From Microbulbifer sp. VAAF005 (lineage in GTDB: Bacteria > Pseudomonadota > Gammaproteobacteria > Pseudomonadales > Cellvibrionaceae), in assembly GCF_030012985.1 (NCBI RefSeq), contig NZ_CP120233.1:310001-374000 (forward strand): a stretch of 64,000 nt of DNA. The letters are read 5' to 3'. Below the pieces are notes generated by a model. That model was not told the origin of the DNA. It saw nothing but the letters and a program-made list of their open reading frames with translations, and did not search any database. Of the stretch, positions 37,522 through 48,138 are shown piece after piece; position 1 is the stretch's first letter; the number at the start of each line of letters is the position of its first letter. The position numbers and the translations under genes were made by a program.

Positions 37522-38010
37522 ATGAAAGAACAGATCGAACAGTGGCGCCAAAAATGGCAGGCACTTCCGCCCAATGACCAGAGAGCCTTAGGTCTGCTAA
37601 GTATATTCGGAGCCGTAATTTTTATTGTTTATGGCCTGTACTCCCCGGCAAAGGGCTTCTTTGATGAGTCCCGCTTGCGAGCGGAAGAAAATCGTGAGCT
37701 GGTTAACTGGATGGAGGGCCAGCGCCCGACGTTGGAGCGAATAAAGCCCGCAGGCGGTGGAACTGGTGGTGCTTCAGGAACTCTTCTGCAGCGCGTTACT
37801 AGTGCGGCCAAACAAAACCAGATTGTGATTAAGCGCTTTGAGCCTGAGGGTGAAAACCGTATTCGATTGTGGATTGAAGAAGTCCGTTATCAGGATTTGC
37901 AACCCTGGTTGAATCGCCTAATGCAGGAGAAAATGGCTGTTCGTACGATTAATCTGGATGCCCTTGCCGATGAAGGTATGGTCTCTGCTCGATTGACGAT
38001 CGAAGGCTAG
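37522..38010 (+). CDS. gspM: Type II secretion protein GspM
   Basis: 162 aa with the membrane helix near 24-42 (LGLLSIFGAVIFIVYGLYSP) and a small periplasmic ferredoxin-like domain containing QNQIVIKRFEPEGENRIRLWIEEV. It partners GspL in the inner membrane. GGTGG lies upstream. It is the last gsp gene here; neither gspN nor the prepilin peptidase gspO is adjacent. Confidence 0.92.
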   Translation: MKEQIEQWRQKWQALPPNDQRALGLLSIFGAVIFIVYGLYSPAKGFFDESRLRAEENRELVNWMEGQRPTLERIKPAGGGTGGASGTLLQRVTSAAKQNQIVIKRFEPEGENRIRLWIEEVRYQDLQPWLNRLMQEKMAVRTINLDALADEGMVSARLTIEG

Positions 38011-38022
38011 TAACCTCCCTAC

Positions 38023-38055
38023 AGGCAGGCTCGAATATAGAACTCGGGCCTGCCT
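38023..38055 (+). terminator. Hairpin after gspM
   Basis: AGGCAGGC / GCCTGCCT stem with a 17-nt loop, 12 bases after the gspM stop. No T run follows, so it may end the operon only weakly. Confidence 0.5.
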
Positions 38056-38191
38056 CTCCCCACCACCTCTTAAGCGCACGTTGTCATCGGCGCTCCCAAT
38101 CGTGTGCATCCCCACAGAAGTAGGGTGGTTTTAGGCGGAAATGTCATCTTTAGCCCTATACTGGATTAGGAATGAGGAAAAAGGTGCCACT

Positions 38192-38464
38192 ATGCTTTTT
38201 AAAGACATATCCACCAAGCATTTGGTAGAAGTGGCTGATATTGTCACACTTTCGAATCCCTACGAGCTGACTGTGGTGGGCCGTTATCTGTGGGGTGAAG
38301 AGATTCAAGACCCAGAAGTCTTCGATAAAACTGACTTATGCTTCCTCTCTGGTGAGCCACTTCCTAGATGCTGGCATGATAGCCGCTACCGGGATAAAGA
38401 GGTTCGCAGGCTTCGTTGCGGCACTCACGCTTCAGAGGATGGCGACTACTATCAGGGTGCTTGA
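38192..38464 (+). CDS. Small conserved-looking hypothetical protein
   Basis: 90 aa from an ATG with AAGGTG upstream. Soluble, acidic, no signal or membrane helix. It has a hydrophobic start (MLFKDISTKHLVEVADIVTL), a central YLWGEEIQDPEVFDK and a C-terminal R-R-L-R-C-G-T-H. I do not recognise a family. It sits alone between gspM and the DUF2788 gene. Codon use resembles the neighbours, which supports its being real. Confidence 0.5.
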   Translation: MLFKDISTKHLVEVADIVTLSNPYELTVVGRYLWGEEIQDPEVFDKTDLCFLSGEPLPRCWHDSRYRDKEVRRLRCGTHASEDGDYYQGA

Positions 38465-38573
38465 ATTTATAGTTTTACCAAATGGTACAGTGGTCGACTA
38501 GATTTTGCCAATGACTTACCAGTTGCCCTCAAGCACTGTACAATGCGCGCCAATTTTTTAAGCGAATGCACGC

Positions 38574-38777
38574 ATGACATTTGAGCAGTTTGAAGAGTAT
38601 TCCCTGTGGTTGGGAATCGGTGCACTAATTCTATTTATGGTGTTTATTGTTTGGAACCTGGCAAAAGATTCCAAGGCTGGTAGATTTGGGACATTTATTC
38701 TGTTCCTCGCTCTGGGGCTTGGACTGCTGGGGTTTCTAATAAAGACCGTTTTGGTTGAAGTACTCGGGATAGGCTAG
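38574..38777 (+). CDS. DUF2788-family small membrane protein
   Basis: 67 aa with two membrane helices (about 13-30 and 42-62) separated by N-L-A-K-D-S-K-A-G-R-F-G, and the N-terminal TFEQFEEYSLWLGIGAL. This arrangement matches the DUF2788 family of unknown function in gammaproteobacteria. It lies 46 bp before the sensor gene. Confidence 0.82.
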   Translation: MTFEQFEEYSLWLGIGALILFMVFIVWNLAKDSKAGRFGTFILFLALGLGLLGFLIKTVLVEVLGIG

Positions 38778-38823
38778 GGAGCTTCAATGGCACCGGATAC
38801 CCAGTCTCTCAGGGAAGGTCGCA

Positions 38824-41037
38824 ATGTCTATATTTGATCGCCCTGAACTCAAGGTTCAAAAAGACAGACGTATTTGCCGCGCAACTGATATGCGTATCGC
38901 CAAATATACCCGGCGCGGCATGGTTCTCTCCCTTTTTGCATTTCTGATCGCAGCCTCTATTGGCGATATGCGCCTAGAAGCTCCGCGCCTGTTATTAACA
39001 ATGGGAATCGGCCTGGTAGTACTAACCCTGATCAGGGGCTACTACGTTTTTCGCTTCGACCACCTGTATGGCTCGGGACCAAATCGTTGGCGCAATCGTT
39101 ACTTTCTGTTCTCGATTATCGGCTCAGCCTGGTGGGGCATTACTTTATTTTACTTTGTCTATTTAATGGGGTTTGCGCCTGAGACCCACTTCCTGTGGAT
39201 CTACTCGGTAATCTTTTGCTCCAGTGTCACCACCGTATTTTCTCCCTACCATCGTTTCCTGACCTGGTTCACAGCAACCTCACTACTGCCAGCAGCGCTA
39301 ATGGCACTGTTCTCGGGCATGATCCTGGGGACCATCTACGGGACTCTCACCCTCGCTTTTATTTGGCTGACTGCCCACCAGGGCCGTCGCGAATCGGAGA
39401 ACTATTGGGAGCGTCTGTCTGCGATGCAGGAGCTGCAACAGAGAGCGAGTAGCCTGGCTGCAGCCCGCAAACACTCTGAAGCTGCAGTTGAACTGACCAA
39501 TGAGTTTATTGCCAATATCGGCCAAGAATTTCGTAGTCAGCTATCTGATTCCCTCGGCGCTCTGGCGCTGCTGGAAGCTGAACCATTAAACGAGCGACAA
39601 CGCGAATGGGTGGAGCTGGCCAAGGCCGCCAGTAGTCAGCAGCTAAAACTGGTTGATAATGTAGGCTTGTTTACCCGTGTGGCCCGAAAGGATATCCGCT
39701 TGCGCCAGGGCCCCTTTAACCTGGTGAAAACGGTGGAAAAATCATTCAAGTTTGCAGCGAGAGCTGCCCACAGTCAGGAGTTAGAATTTAACTTCCAGAT
39801 TGATGACAATCTCCCGGTGATGGTGACAGGGGATAATCGCAAAACGGCCCAGCTGATTCGCAATCTGGTGGACTCCGCTACTGGCATTGCCCAAAGAGGC
39901 GAGCTGTGGGGGGAGGTATCTTATAACCCGATCACCACGGTAGAGGGGCAGCTCTCGATCACTTTGATGGATGATGGGCGCGGTGAGATATTGCCGGACG
40001 AGAGCGAACTTTTCGGTGCCTTCTCCCGTATGGATACCACCCAGGTAACTACAGGTCTTGGGCTGTCGATAGCTAAAGGTTTAGCTGAAGCGATGGGCGG
40101 TTATCTACAGCTGCATTCAACGCCGGATGGTAACCGCTATCAGGTAGTAATCAAGTATTCTACAGAGCCAAATCAGCGAACCTATCTCACACCGGATAGG
40201 AAATTACAGGATATTGAAGTCCTGTTAATTCACCAGAAGGGCCTGTTTATTTCTGGTCTCGCGCAGGTACTGCGCTCTTTTGGGATGGATGTAAAGTCCA
40301 TCCGCTGGTGCGAAGGTTGCGAGTGTGAAGTCCAGCAGTTGCTGCGCCAAGCGGTAGAACGCAACCAATTGGTAATGATGGCACCGGCAATGGGGGATTC
40401 GACTCTTTTCGACTCCATTACGCCTTTCTTTAAAGAGTCCCAAGAGGCTGGTGAAAAAGAGAGTCGCCTGGTATGCCTGGGCGGCTTTGGCCAGAAAAGC
40501 GAGTTTGCTCACCTGCAGCAACTCTTACCATCGTCACAGTATCTGAGTCGACCGGTGACCCGTAAAGAACTGCACGATGCGTTAGTGGGATTACTGTTTG
40601 GCGGTGCGAAAAGAAGCTGTCGAAGAGTGGTTACCGGTGGGGCGGATCAGCCGCGCCACTACTCTTTGCTATTGGTAGAGGAGTCCAGGCCACATCAGTG
40701 GGTGACTGAGGAGATGCTTCAGGCCCTCGGCTACCAGGTAGATATAGCGGTAGATGCGGATGATGCCTTAGTTCGCTTGTCTGAAGGCCATTATGATTTG
40801 GTGTTAGTGGACTGCCAGCAAAATACGGATCATAGTGCGCAGATTATCGAGATACTGCGTCGCTGGGAGTCTGAGCACCGCCCGGATGATCGCCTGCCTA
40901 TTGTTGCTGTAACCAGTACTACTGAAGAGCAATTTGAGGGCCGTTGCCTGGCAGCAGGAATGGATGATTTTCTGACCAAGCCACTGAGTAAAGATCTTCT
41001 TCGGGAAACCTTGGCGCGTTGGCTGGGTAGTGCTTAG
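38824..41037 (+). CDS. Hybrid sensor histidine kinase-like protein lacking the phospho-acceptor His
   Basis: 737 aa. A membrane domain of six or seven helices (about 30-185) is followed by a coiled segment and a HisKA-like helix, where the usual S-H-E-x-R reads I-G-Q234-E-F-R: the phospho-acceptor is glutamine. An HATPase_c domain is recognisable (LIRNLVDSATG, MDDGRGEILP, TTGLGLSIAKGLAEAMGG), with serine in place of the second N-box asparagine. A degenerate receiver (~460-590) precedes an intact C-terminal receiver (~612-735) with acidic EE, D663 (LVLVDCQ) and K719 (DFLTKPLS). It probably cannot autophosphorylate. It may act through binding, or its receiver may be fed by another kinase. GGAAGG precedes the start, and a terminator follows. 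Confidence 0.9.
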   Translation: MSIFDRPELKVQKDRRICRATDMRIAKYTRRGMVLSLFAFLIAASIGDMRLEAPRLLLTMGIGLVVLTLIRGYYVFRFDHLYGSGPNRWRNRYFLFSIIGSAWWGITLFYFVYLMGFAPETHFLWIYSVIFCSSVTTVFSPYHRFLTWFTATSLLPAALMALFSGMILGTIYGTLTLAFIWLTAHQGRRESENYWERLSAMQELQQRASSLAAARKHSEAAVELTNEFIANIGQEFRSQLSDSLGALALLEAEPLNERQREWVELAKAASSQQLKLVDNVGLFTRVARKDIRLRQGPFNLVKTVEKSFKFAARAAHSQELEFNFQIDDNLPVMVTGDNRKTAQLIRNLVDSATGIAQRGELWGEVSYNPITTVEGQLSITLMDDGRGEILPDESELFGAFSRMDTTQVTTGLGLSIAKGLAEAMGGYLQLHSTPDGNRYQVVIKYSTEPNQRTYLTPDRKLQDIEVLLIHQKGLFISGLAQVLRSFGMDVKSIRWCEGCECEVQQLLRQAVERNQLVMMAPAMGDSTLFDSITPFFKESQEAGEKESRLVCLGGFGQKSEFAHLQQLLPSSQYLSRPVTRKELHDALVGLLFGGAKRSCRRVVTGGADQPRHYSLLLVEESRPHQWVTEEMLQALGYQVDIAVDADDALVRLSEGHYDLVLVDCQQNTDHSAQIIEILRRWESEHRPDDRLPIVAVTSTTEEQFEGRCLAAGMDDFLTKPLSKDLLRETLARWLGSA

Positions 41038-41064
41038 CTTACTGATCTTGCTTTGATATTCGAT

Positions 41065-41094
41065 AAAAAAACCGCACTTCAGTGCGGTTTTTTT
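41065..41094. terminator. Terminator after the hybrid sensor gene
   Basis: AAAAAACCGCACT / AGTGCGGTTTTTTT with a very short loop; usable on both strands. Confidence 0.92.
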
Positions 41095-41228
41095 ATTTCC
41101 CATTTACTCAAGGTGGGCGTCTTGTGGCTTTGGAAGTTGAGAAAAGTGCTATTCCAAAGACTCATTATCAGTCGCTATTGAAATGATCGGCACCGAGAAA
41201 CGGTTTTTGGTTTGGGGAAATAGGAATG

Positions 41229-41248
41229 GCCGCAGCAAATGCTGCGGC
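41229..41248 (-). terminator. Hairpin after the Oar-like receptor gene
   Basis: GCCGCAGCA-AA-TGCTGCGGC, 18 bases past the receptor stop on the minus strand. No T run follows, so termination probably depends also on the bidirectional hairpin at 41065-41094. Confidence 0.5.
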
Positions 41249-41265
41249 ATTCGACAAAGTATGGG

Positions 41266-44200
41266 TTAGAACTCGTAGCGAACCCCCATACGAGCACTCC
41301 ATAGAGAGGCATCGGTCACGCGGGTTTGCCCCGCTGGGTCCAGGAATTCCTCAAATACGTAGCGCCCTTGGTCATCGATGCTGGCCGTTACCGCTGACTG
41401 GTAACGAGGGAATCCGCCCTCATACATAACGCCCCATTCGTCATTCAGCAGGTTGCCCAGGTTTTCAATAACAAAGTACGCGTTAACCCGGTCTTCCGCA
41501 CGCCATCCCGGTAGTTGTTGGTCGATACGCAAATCGAACTTGGTCCACCAATCACTGTTAAGTGAATTGCGTTCCTTAGTCCCGCTATCCAGGTCTTCAG
41601 AGTCAACCCAGGCGAAGAAGGCCTCAGTATCGAAGTCATCTGCAAATACAACATTGGCATCATCGGCGCCTGAGGGTACGTAGAGCAGGCCGCGACCCCA
41701 GCCCGCATCACCAAAGATCTGATCACCAAACGTGTAGCTGTATGGAATGCCTTCATTGGCAGAACCAAACAAGGTGAATCGTGTTTCGTAGCCTGAGAAA
41801 AACTCTTGGGTGTAATCCAACTTCAAAGTGAAGCGATGGGGAACTACATAGTTTGATGTTGCAGTGCCTGGATTCTGTGCATCAGCGGTAGCGATTTTGG
41901 TGTAATTGGAGTAAGCCACAGAGCTGGTCATGGGGTTAACATCTTCAGCTTCGGTGAAGGCATAGCCAAGGGCAATACTCAGGCCAAAATCAAAAGACTT
42001 GCTGAGGCCGAGAGAAAGTACGCTGGAATAACCGGAATCGCCATCCACATTGGTCAGCATGAAGTCTTCGCTGCGACCATTGGCACTGCCGTAAATCGGG
42101 CGCCCATCAGCAGTCGAGTCAACTTGCTCAAGAGAGATATCTTGAATAATTGCGGCATCTTGATAATCGCTGTACAAATAGTCTATAGATGCTAAATAAC
42201 CGGATTCAAATTCGTAGCTACCGCCGATTGCATACTTCCAGATGGATGGCAGTTCAAAATCCGGATCCATCAGGTTGACCCCACCTACAGAACCATCACT
42301 ATTTGCGACCATATCATAGAGGTCTTGTGGGATTTCATAGATCGGATCGCCGTTATTGGTCCAATCCATATCAAATAGGGGTGCCGCTTCTATCTTGGGC
42401 TTCGATTTGCAGAACACCATTATTTGAGTAGTTATTGGAAATCCATACATTGGGATTCCCACCGGAGTAAAGGCCGATACCGCCGTGTAGCTCCAGGTTA
42501 TCGTCAAGGTTCCAGCTCAGGCCCAGGCGAGGTTGTAGCAGGTCCAGGCCATCCATATTGTGCTGGTTGGAAAAGCCATAAGTAGAGGTTATGTCTGCGT
42601 TAGCTACTGGCTTGTCATCACTGCTGTAGCGGTCATAACGCAGTCCCGCAACCACTGTCAGGTCCAGATTTGCGAAGATATATTCATCCTGGGCGTAGAG
42701 TGTATCGATGCTGTAACTGAATTCAGCGGCAGCGTCTAAAATATTGTTGGTGCCAGCTGCATTCTCATAGGTTACCCGGTTGGCAATCCCGGCTTCAAAA
42801 TCTTCGATGCTATCGAAACGGTATTCTCCTGCAGCCTCCTGTATAAACAGGTTGTAGACCTCGAAGTTTTCATGTTCATAGCCGGTGGTTATGTTGTGTT
42901 CACCCAGCAGCAGTTTACCGGCGAGCTTAAATGTCAGGTTTTCATAGCTTAGCTTGTTGGCATGGCGAGAATCATCAGCACCTAGATAGACTGTCGCACG
43001 GGAGTCATTGCCGTCGTTGTCATGATCGTTGTAAGTGGTGATTTGAACTTCACCAAAATCAGTTCCGCCCAGGGAGTTTTGGCGGTTGTCCAAATCGGAG
43101 TAGCCAATTTTCATCTCTGTAGAAAATATGTCACTCCAATCGGAGAAAAGCTGTGCAACATAGGAGTTTAATTCGGCTCCGCGCTCGTAATAGTGGTTGG
43201 ATAGTTCCAGCTCATCGGGGTCATTGTCGGCCTCGGCTATGGAAAAGCCGTCGTTGTAGTTGTAAGTAAACGCAGCTCGGTGATCGTCAGAGATATTCCA
43301 ATCAAGTTTCACCAACAGCTTTTCGTCTTCTTCTGGCATGCTGGTGGGTAGGCCGCCCGGATTGTAGCCATAGACTTCATTGGAAATACGAATAATCTCA
43401 TTGAGCTGCTCTTGGGAAACCCCTTGTACTTCGATGGCAGAGCTGCTGCCTGCAGGTCCTCGGTCAAAAGTGGCAACGCCTTCCAGCTTTTCATAGGCAG
43501 CAAAGAAAAAGAGTTTATCTTCGATAATGGCTCCACCGAGAGTTGCGTTGTAGCGCTTCTCATCAAAGCTGGCCACATCGATATCGTCACCCTCCAGGGA
43601 GTCACCACGAAAACCATCATCGGTGTAGTCGTAGAAAAATGAACCATGCCACTCATTGGTGCCGGACTTGGTCACTGCGTTGATATTACAAGCGCTGAAA
43701 CCGCCATACTGAACATCGAACGGCGCCAGTTCGACGGCGACATGATCGATAGCATCATACGAGAACGGCATACGTTCAGTGGGGTAGCCATTGCTATTCA
43801 GACCGAAGTTGTCATTCATGCGTACGCCATCAACCGTAAGGCTATTGAAGCGAGGGTTGGCGCCGGCGCACTGGATAGCATCAACATTGGCTTCATCCAC
43901 ATAAACTCGCGGATCGAGACGTAGCACATCCTTGATATCGCGATTAATGGAAGGGGCACTGGCAAGGTCGTCACTGTTAAAGTGCAAAGATGGGCCTACA
44001 GCTAAACGGGACGTACTGAGCGCTTGTCCCAATACGGTTACTTCTTCCAGATTGCTAGTGCCGAGGGTTAGGCTCAGAGGGAGGATATCACCAACGGAGA
44101 GGTAGATATCTTCAATAACTCGCTGGCCTTCCTCGGAATCGATGGTGACGGTGTAGGGGCCACCCACTCGCAGGCCACTCAGGTTAAATTGCCCCGCGTC

Positions 44201-44401
44201 GCTGACTTCTACCTCACGGCGGCTATTGGAGGGGGTGTGAACCACTGTTACAGTCGCATTGGTAATTACTTGACCGTTGCTTCCGGAAATAGAGCCGCGA
44301 ATGCCGGCTGCAGTTTCCTGTGCCTGAGATACCTGCGCCATACTGGCAACAGAAATAATCGCCGCAGATAGTAATACGCGCGGGAACAGAGAAGGTTTCA
44401 T
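41266..44401 (-). CDS. Oar-like TonB-dependent receptor, frame break
   Basis: About 1045 aa. Signal peptide (residues 1-27, cleavage after SQA), then a carboxypeptidase-regulatory-like Ig domain (IRGSISGSNGQVITNATVTV ... AGQFNLSGLRVGGPYTVT). A plug with EEVTVLGQ and KDVLRLDPRVYVDE follows, then a large barrel ending G-V-R-Y-E-F, a proper outer-membrane C-terminus. As read, the first frame stops at 42371 after GVLQIEAQDRSGT. The barrel goes on in the next frame as PLFDMDWTNNGDPIYE, after loss of one base or gain of two near the G4 run 42378-42381 (plus strand). Oar-type receptors handle peptides or proteins; the substrate here is unknown. It is divergent from the S1/P1 nuclease gene. Confidence 0.9.
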
Positions 44402-44635
44402 AGCGTTTTCCTGGTCTAAAGAATTGCCAACTCAAGTGGCCCAAGTAATTATCGAGTTTTGCTCTTGCAACTTAGGTTCCAAGTTCCAATGGAGACTGTT
44501 ATGTAATTTTTATTGGGTACTGTCTAAGAGCTGAAGCGATTATGTAGTGCACATATAAATAAATTATTACAGCCGTGAACTTGTCACATACTGGCGTTAA
44601 AGTACGCAGCAAATTCACTCTGGCGGACATGCCCA

Positions 44636-45459
44636 ATGAGCATACGATTGATAATTGCCCGTATAGCAGTTGCACTATTCGGACTCACAGCTATGACACA
44701 GGCATACGCTTGGGGAGATGATGGCCACAGGGTCGTTGGAGAAATTGCATGGCATTACCTGGACCCGGAGGTAGCTGCCGAAATAGAGTTGCTCCTTGAT
44801 GAAGTCGGTGAGCCGCACCTAGCTGAATCCACAACTTGGGCTGATCGAATTAGATCTAACGAGGCTTACAACTGGGCTGCGCCACTCCACTATATAAACC
44901 TGTCGCGAGATTGGAGTACTTATGTTGAGGAGCGGGATTGCCCTGCTGTAGGGTGTATATTAAAGGCGATCCAAAATTATCAGAAGGTACTGGCCGATCG
45001 CTCGCGCACCAAGAAAGAGCGAGCAGAAGCACTAATGTTTATTGCCCACTTTGTTGGAGACCTTCATCAGCCGCTACATACCGGATTACTTTCGGATAAG
45101 GGTGGTAATGATGTGCAAGTCCAGTTTTATGGGAGTGAAACAAACCTACACGCACTTTGGGATATTCACTTAGTATCCCGTTTAGTTTTAGATTGGCAAG
45201 ATTACGCTCAGGAGCGAGTAAAAAAATTAGCGGGTCCGAAAGGCAGCTTTGGCAGTCTACCTCGGTTGAAGTTTGGGCCCAGGAATCCCACAAATTGGCC
45301 CACAAGCTGGCCTATACCACTGAAGCACAATTGGGTGAAAAGTACTTTCTGCGCTGTCAGGACTCTGTTGAAATGCGATTACAACAGGGTGGGGTTCGTC
45401 TGGCATCTGTACTGAACGGTACTCTGGGTAATCCAGGAATCGATGTTGTCAGCAAATAA
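44636..45459 (+). CDS. Exported S1/P1-type nuclease, frame break
   Basis: A secreted zinc nuclease that should cleave single-stranded nucleic acid. Signal peptide at 1-25, so the mature N-terminus is the zinc-binding Trp (A-W-G-D-D-G-H). Other ligands: HYINLSRD, MFIAHFVGDLHQPLH and LHALWDIHLV. As read, the frame ends at 45415 in an unlike tail. One extra A in the A7 run at 45220-45226 joins ERVKK to ISGSERQLWQSTSVEVWAQESHKLAHKLAY (W-A-x-E-S-H is the family motif) and on to GVRLASVLN at 45459. The whole is about 274 aa. It is alone, divergent from the Oar-like receptor. Confidence 0.9.
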
Positions 45460-46300
45460 TTCTACTCCAGGCTTGCCTCAACCTTTGGTCTGATTGTGGT
45501 GAGCCGAGAGCCTTGGATCTTCAAAATATGCCAAGTTAGCCCCCAATTTTGTGTAGCCTGGTTACACATATATCTGAATTGTTGTTTTATTTTAGAATTT
45601 ATTTGTAAATAGCGGCCAATCGATCTCGATATGGTAGTTTTCCAGTCACCTGTACTGAAAGTCTGGTGAAAAATGCAAGAATTGTTTCTTTTATAAGGTT
45701 GGTCTAGGTAGGTATGGCCTAGGATGACTCCGGTACTTAAAGACATTGATAAGTTTTTTCTGCCTGACTCACAGGTTGATGTTGCTACTGATCTTAAAGG
45801 AGTTTCAGCAAGTTAATCTTCTAGGGTTCGAAGATGGAAGTACTATTAAGCCTGAAGGGAAAACTAAAAAATTATAATTTCTTAGTATGTATCTGCGATT
45901 TTATTAATTGTAGGGTGATTTTTTAATAGCTTCTTATAGTTTGATTTTTTGATGGGTAAGCGATTAATTTTTAATAGCGGGTCTTTAGGGGCCACGCATC
46001 CACCTTTTAATCTCTTTGAAAAGTTTTTTTTGATTATTGAGCGGTGTAATCTCTAAGTAGTATTTCTTCCTGAAGTGTTACCTTCTCTCTTTGTATACAC
46101 ACCTTTCGTGTTGACACCCTTGTACCTGTTTGGTATCAAATAATCTCGAGTTGCATGGTGAATTTATCAGTTTGTATTTAGCCCTTAGAAATAAAAATAA
46201 TGATTCATCGGGTTTAGGTGTGAATTGAAAGAATTCTTGGCTAAACAAAATAAGACTTTAATGCTGACGTTATTTACAGTCGTTATGGAGGATGTCATCG
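45460..46300. other. AT-rich region without genes, about 840 bp
   Basis: No credible reading frame. Composition is far more AT-rich than the flanking core genes, resembling the stretch before the C58 protease gene. It leads into the putative thiol-hydrolase gene. Confidence 0.5.
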
Positions 46301-47008
46301 ATGAGTGGAAGAGGTTTTAATCCTAGGGCGTGTCAGGAGCACTTTGCTGGTATTTGTTTTGTATCCAGTTTGAGGTCGTACGGCTCTCTATTTTCCAGGT
46401 TTTATGCGCAATGGCAGGGCAATGGAGGAGTAGAAAGCTCGCTGGGTAGGACTTGGAATGGGCACACCGCACTAATTTCCGGTAGCAATGGGGCTATCGA
46501 TACGATTGTTGGTTGGGATCCCAATAGTTCTTGGAGTGCATTTAAAGGTTCAGTAGGTGGGCGCCATAATAGTATGCGGCCTATTGACGGCCGTTGGCGT
46601 GATGACACTGGCATGAACGCGGATCCAACAGCGCAATACTATGGTCTTAAAATTAGCCAGACTCAGCACAACGACTTCAGGGATTTTTTACGACAGGATC
46701 TTTTAGGTACCCAAGGATTTGGGCGCCACCTCAACAATACCGGCATTACATTCCAATATGCATTTGCTCCTGGTAAGTGGATGGAAAGACTTAGCTCTTT
46801 GGAGGGGAATAATAACGGCCAATTACAAATTATTTCTAATTGCTCGGATGCGGCTTTTCACGTGTTGGCAAGTTTCCTTTACGATTGGCGTAAGGGAAAT
46901 TACGTAACTGAATTGGCATCATTTATGAACACTGGAGATGAAAAAAATAAAAACATGTCTCAAGGCCGCTTAATGCAGTGGTCAAGTCAAATGGGGCAGC
47001 AGGGCTAA
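46301..47008 (+). CDS. Putative His...Cys hydrolase, permuted NlpC/P60-like
   Basis: 235 aa from the ATG at 46301. GGAGG stands about nine bases upstream, which favours this over the ATG at 46292. I do not recognise a named family. N-G-H-T-A-L-I-S-G in the first third and S-N-C-S-D-A-A-F-H-V-L in the last third fit the His-then-Cys order of permuted papain-like hydrolases (LRAT/YaeF type, whose nucleophile sits in an N-C motif). The I-V-G-W-D-P strand after the histidine is compatible. There is no signal peptide. It is isolated in AT-rich DNA. A toxin or effector enzyme is an inference from the isolated setting; catalysis is unproven. Confidence 0.45.
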   Translation: MSGRGFNPRACQEHFAGICFVSSLRSYGSLFSRFYAQWQGNGGVESSLGRTWNGHTALISGSNGAIDTIVGWDPNSSWSAFKGSVGGRHNSMRPIDGRWRDDTGMNADPTAQYYGLKISQTQHNDFRDFLRQDLLGTQGFGRHLNNTGITFQYAFAPGKWMERLSSLEGNNNGQLQIISNCSDAAFHVLASFLYDWRKGNYVTELASFMNTGDEKNKNMSQGRLMQWSSQMGQQG

Positions 47009-47139
47009 AGCTAATTAGGGGAACAGGTGATGCAGTGAATTACAATTTGCATCGCCTTATTCCCAGTAGCAAAAAATCTGGGCTGAAGTCAGCTAGTGTA
47101 GAAGAGTAACCGAAAGCTTCTCTAGAGGGTTACGCTACT

Positions 47140-48048
47140 TTATGGAACTTCGCAACCTTTAGCGGCAGTCCATATTTTGTACCACTGCTCTCTACTTAAG
47201 TTGAGTTTTAAGCTTTCAATAGCCGATTTGACTCTTTCAATACTTCCTGAGCCCACAATCGCTAAGGGCTTGGAAGGGAAGCGTCGTACCCAGGCATAGA
47301 TTACTTGGTCAATATTGGCAGCCCCGACCTCTTCTTTAATACCGTCCAAGGTGACACGTATACGCTCAGCTTGGGTATCTGACCTAGTGAAAATCTCTCC
47401 GCCTGCTAGGCAGGACCAGGCCATGGGGTGAACCCTATATTGCTGTAACTGATCCAGGGTTCCATCCTCTGCCACGCTAAAGTTGACAGGGTTGATCTCG
47501 ACCTGATTTGTTACCAGTGGGGAGCTTAACCGGGACTGCAGCAGGTCAAATTGATAGGGAGTAAAATTGGAAACGCCGAAGTGCTTTACCTTGCCAGCCT
47601 TTTCGAGCTCGGTGAATACACTAGCGACTTCATCCGCATCCATCAACATATCCGGCCGGTGAAGAAGCAGAATGTCGATATGCTCCACGCCAAGACGAGA
47701 AAGGGAGTTATCGACCGAGTGCCGAATATGATCAGCACTGGAGTCATAGTATTTTACCTTTCTGCCGGGATGCTTTTCAGAGAGCAGCTTAATGTTGCAT
47801 TTGGTGACAATTTCAATGCGATTGCGAATAGAGCGATCAAGCCTTAGCGCCTCGCCGAACAGTTGTTCGCAGGAGTAGTCCCCGTAGATATCTGCATGAT
47901 CGACGGTAGTAATTCCAAGGTCTACATGCTGTTTCAGGAATGTCAGGCGCTCCTGAGGACTTAGGCTCCATTCACTCACACGCCAGTAGCCTTGAATTAG
48001 CTCTGACAGTTCCGGCCCGTTGAGGGATGCTTGCACTCTATTAACCAC
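47140..48048 (-). CDS. Aldo/keto reductase, YdhF-like
   Basis: 302 aa from a GTG at 48048 with GGCAGG upstream. Longer starts to 48138 add an unrelated 30 residues. A TIM-barrel NADPH oxidoreductase: catalytic D-H-A-D-I-Y-G (aspartate and tyrosine), VTKCNI with the lysine, LLLHRPD with the histidine, VSNFTPYQ and IVGSGSIERV binding the cofactor. Length agrees with E. coli YdhF (298 aa). The substrate is unknown. It is not in an operon. Confidence 0.92.
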   Translation of the reverse strand: MVNRVQASLNGPELSELIQGYWRVSEWSLSPQERLTFLKQHVDLGITTVDHADIYGDYSCEQLFGEALRLDRSIRNRIEIVTKCNIKLLSEKHPGRKVKYYDSSADHIRHSVDNSLSRLGVEHIDILLLHRPDMLMDADEVASVFTELEKAGKVKHFGVSNFTPYQFDLLQSRLSSPLVTNQVEINPVNFSVAEDGTLDQLQQYRVHPMAWSCLAGGEIFTRSDTQAERIRVTLDGIKEEVGAANIDQVIYAWVRRFPSKPLAIVGSGSIERVKSAIESLKLNLSREQWYKIWTAAKGCEVP

Positions 48049-48138
48049 TGAATACCTGCCTGGTCGAAAAGTGCAAGGGTATTCTTGTTCCTGCTGATTC
48101 TCAACGACTAATGTGACGAGCAGATTGCCGATAGCCAC

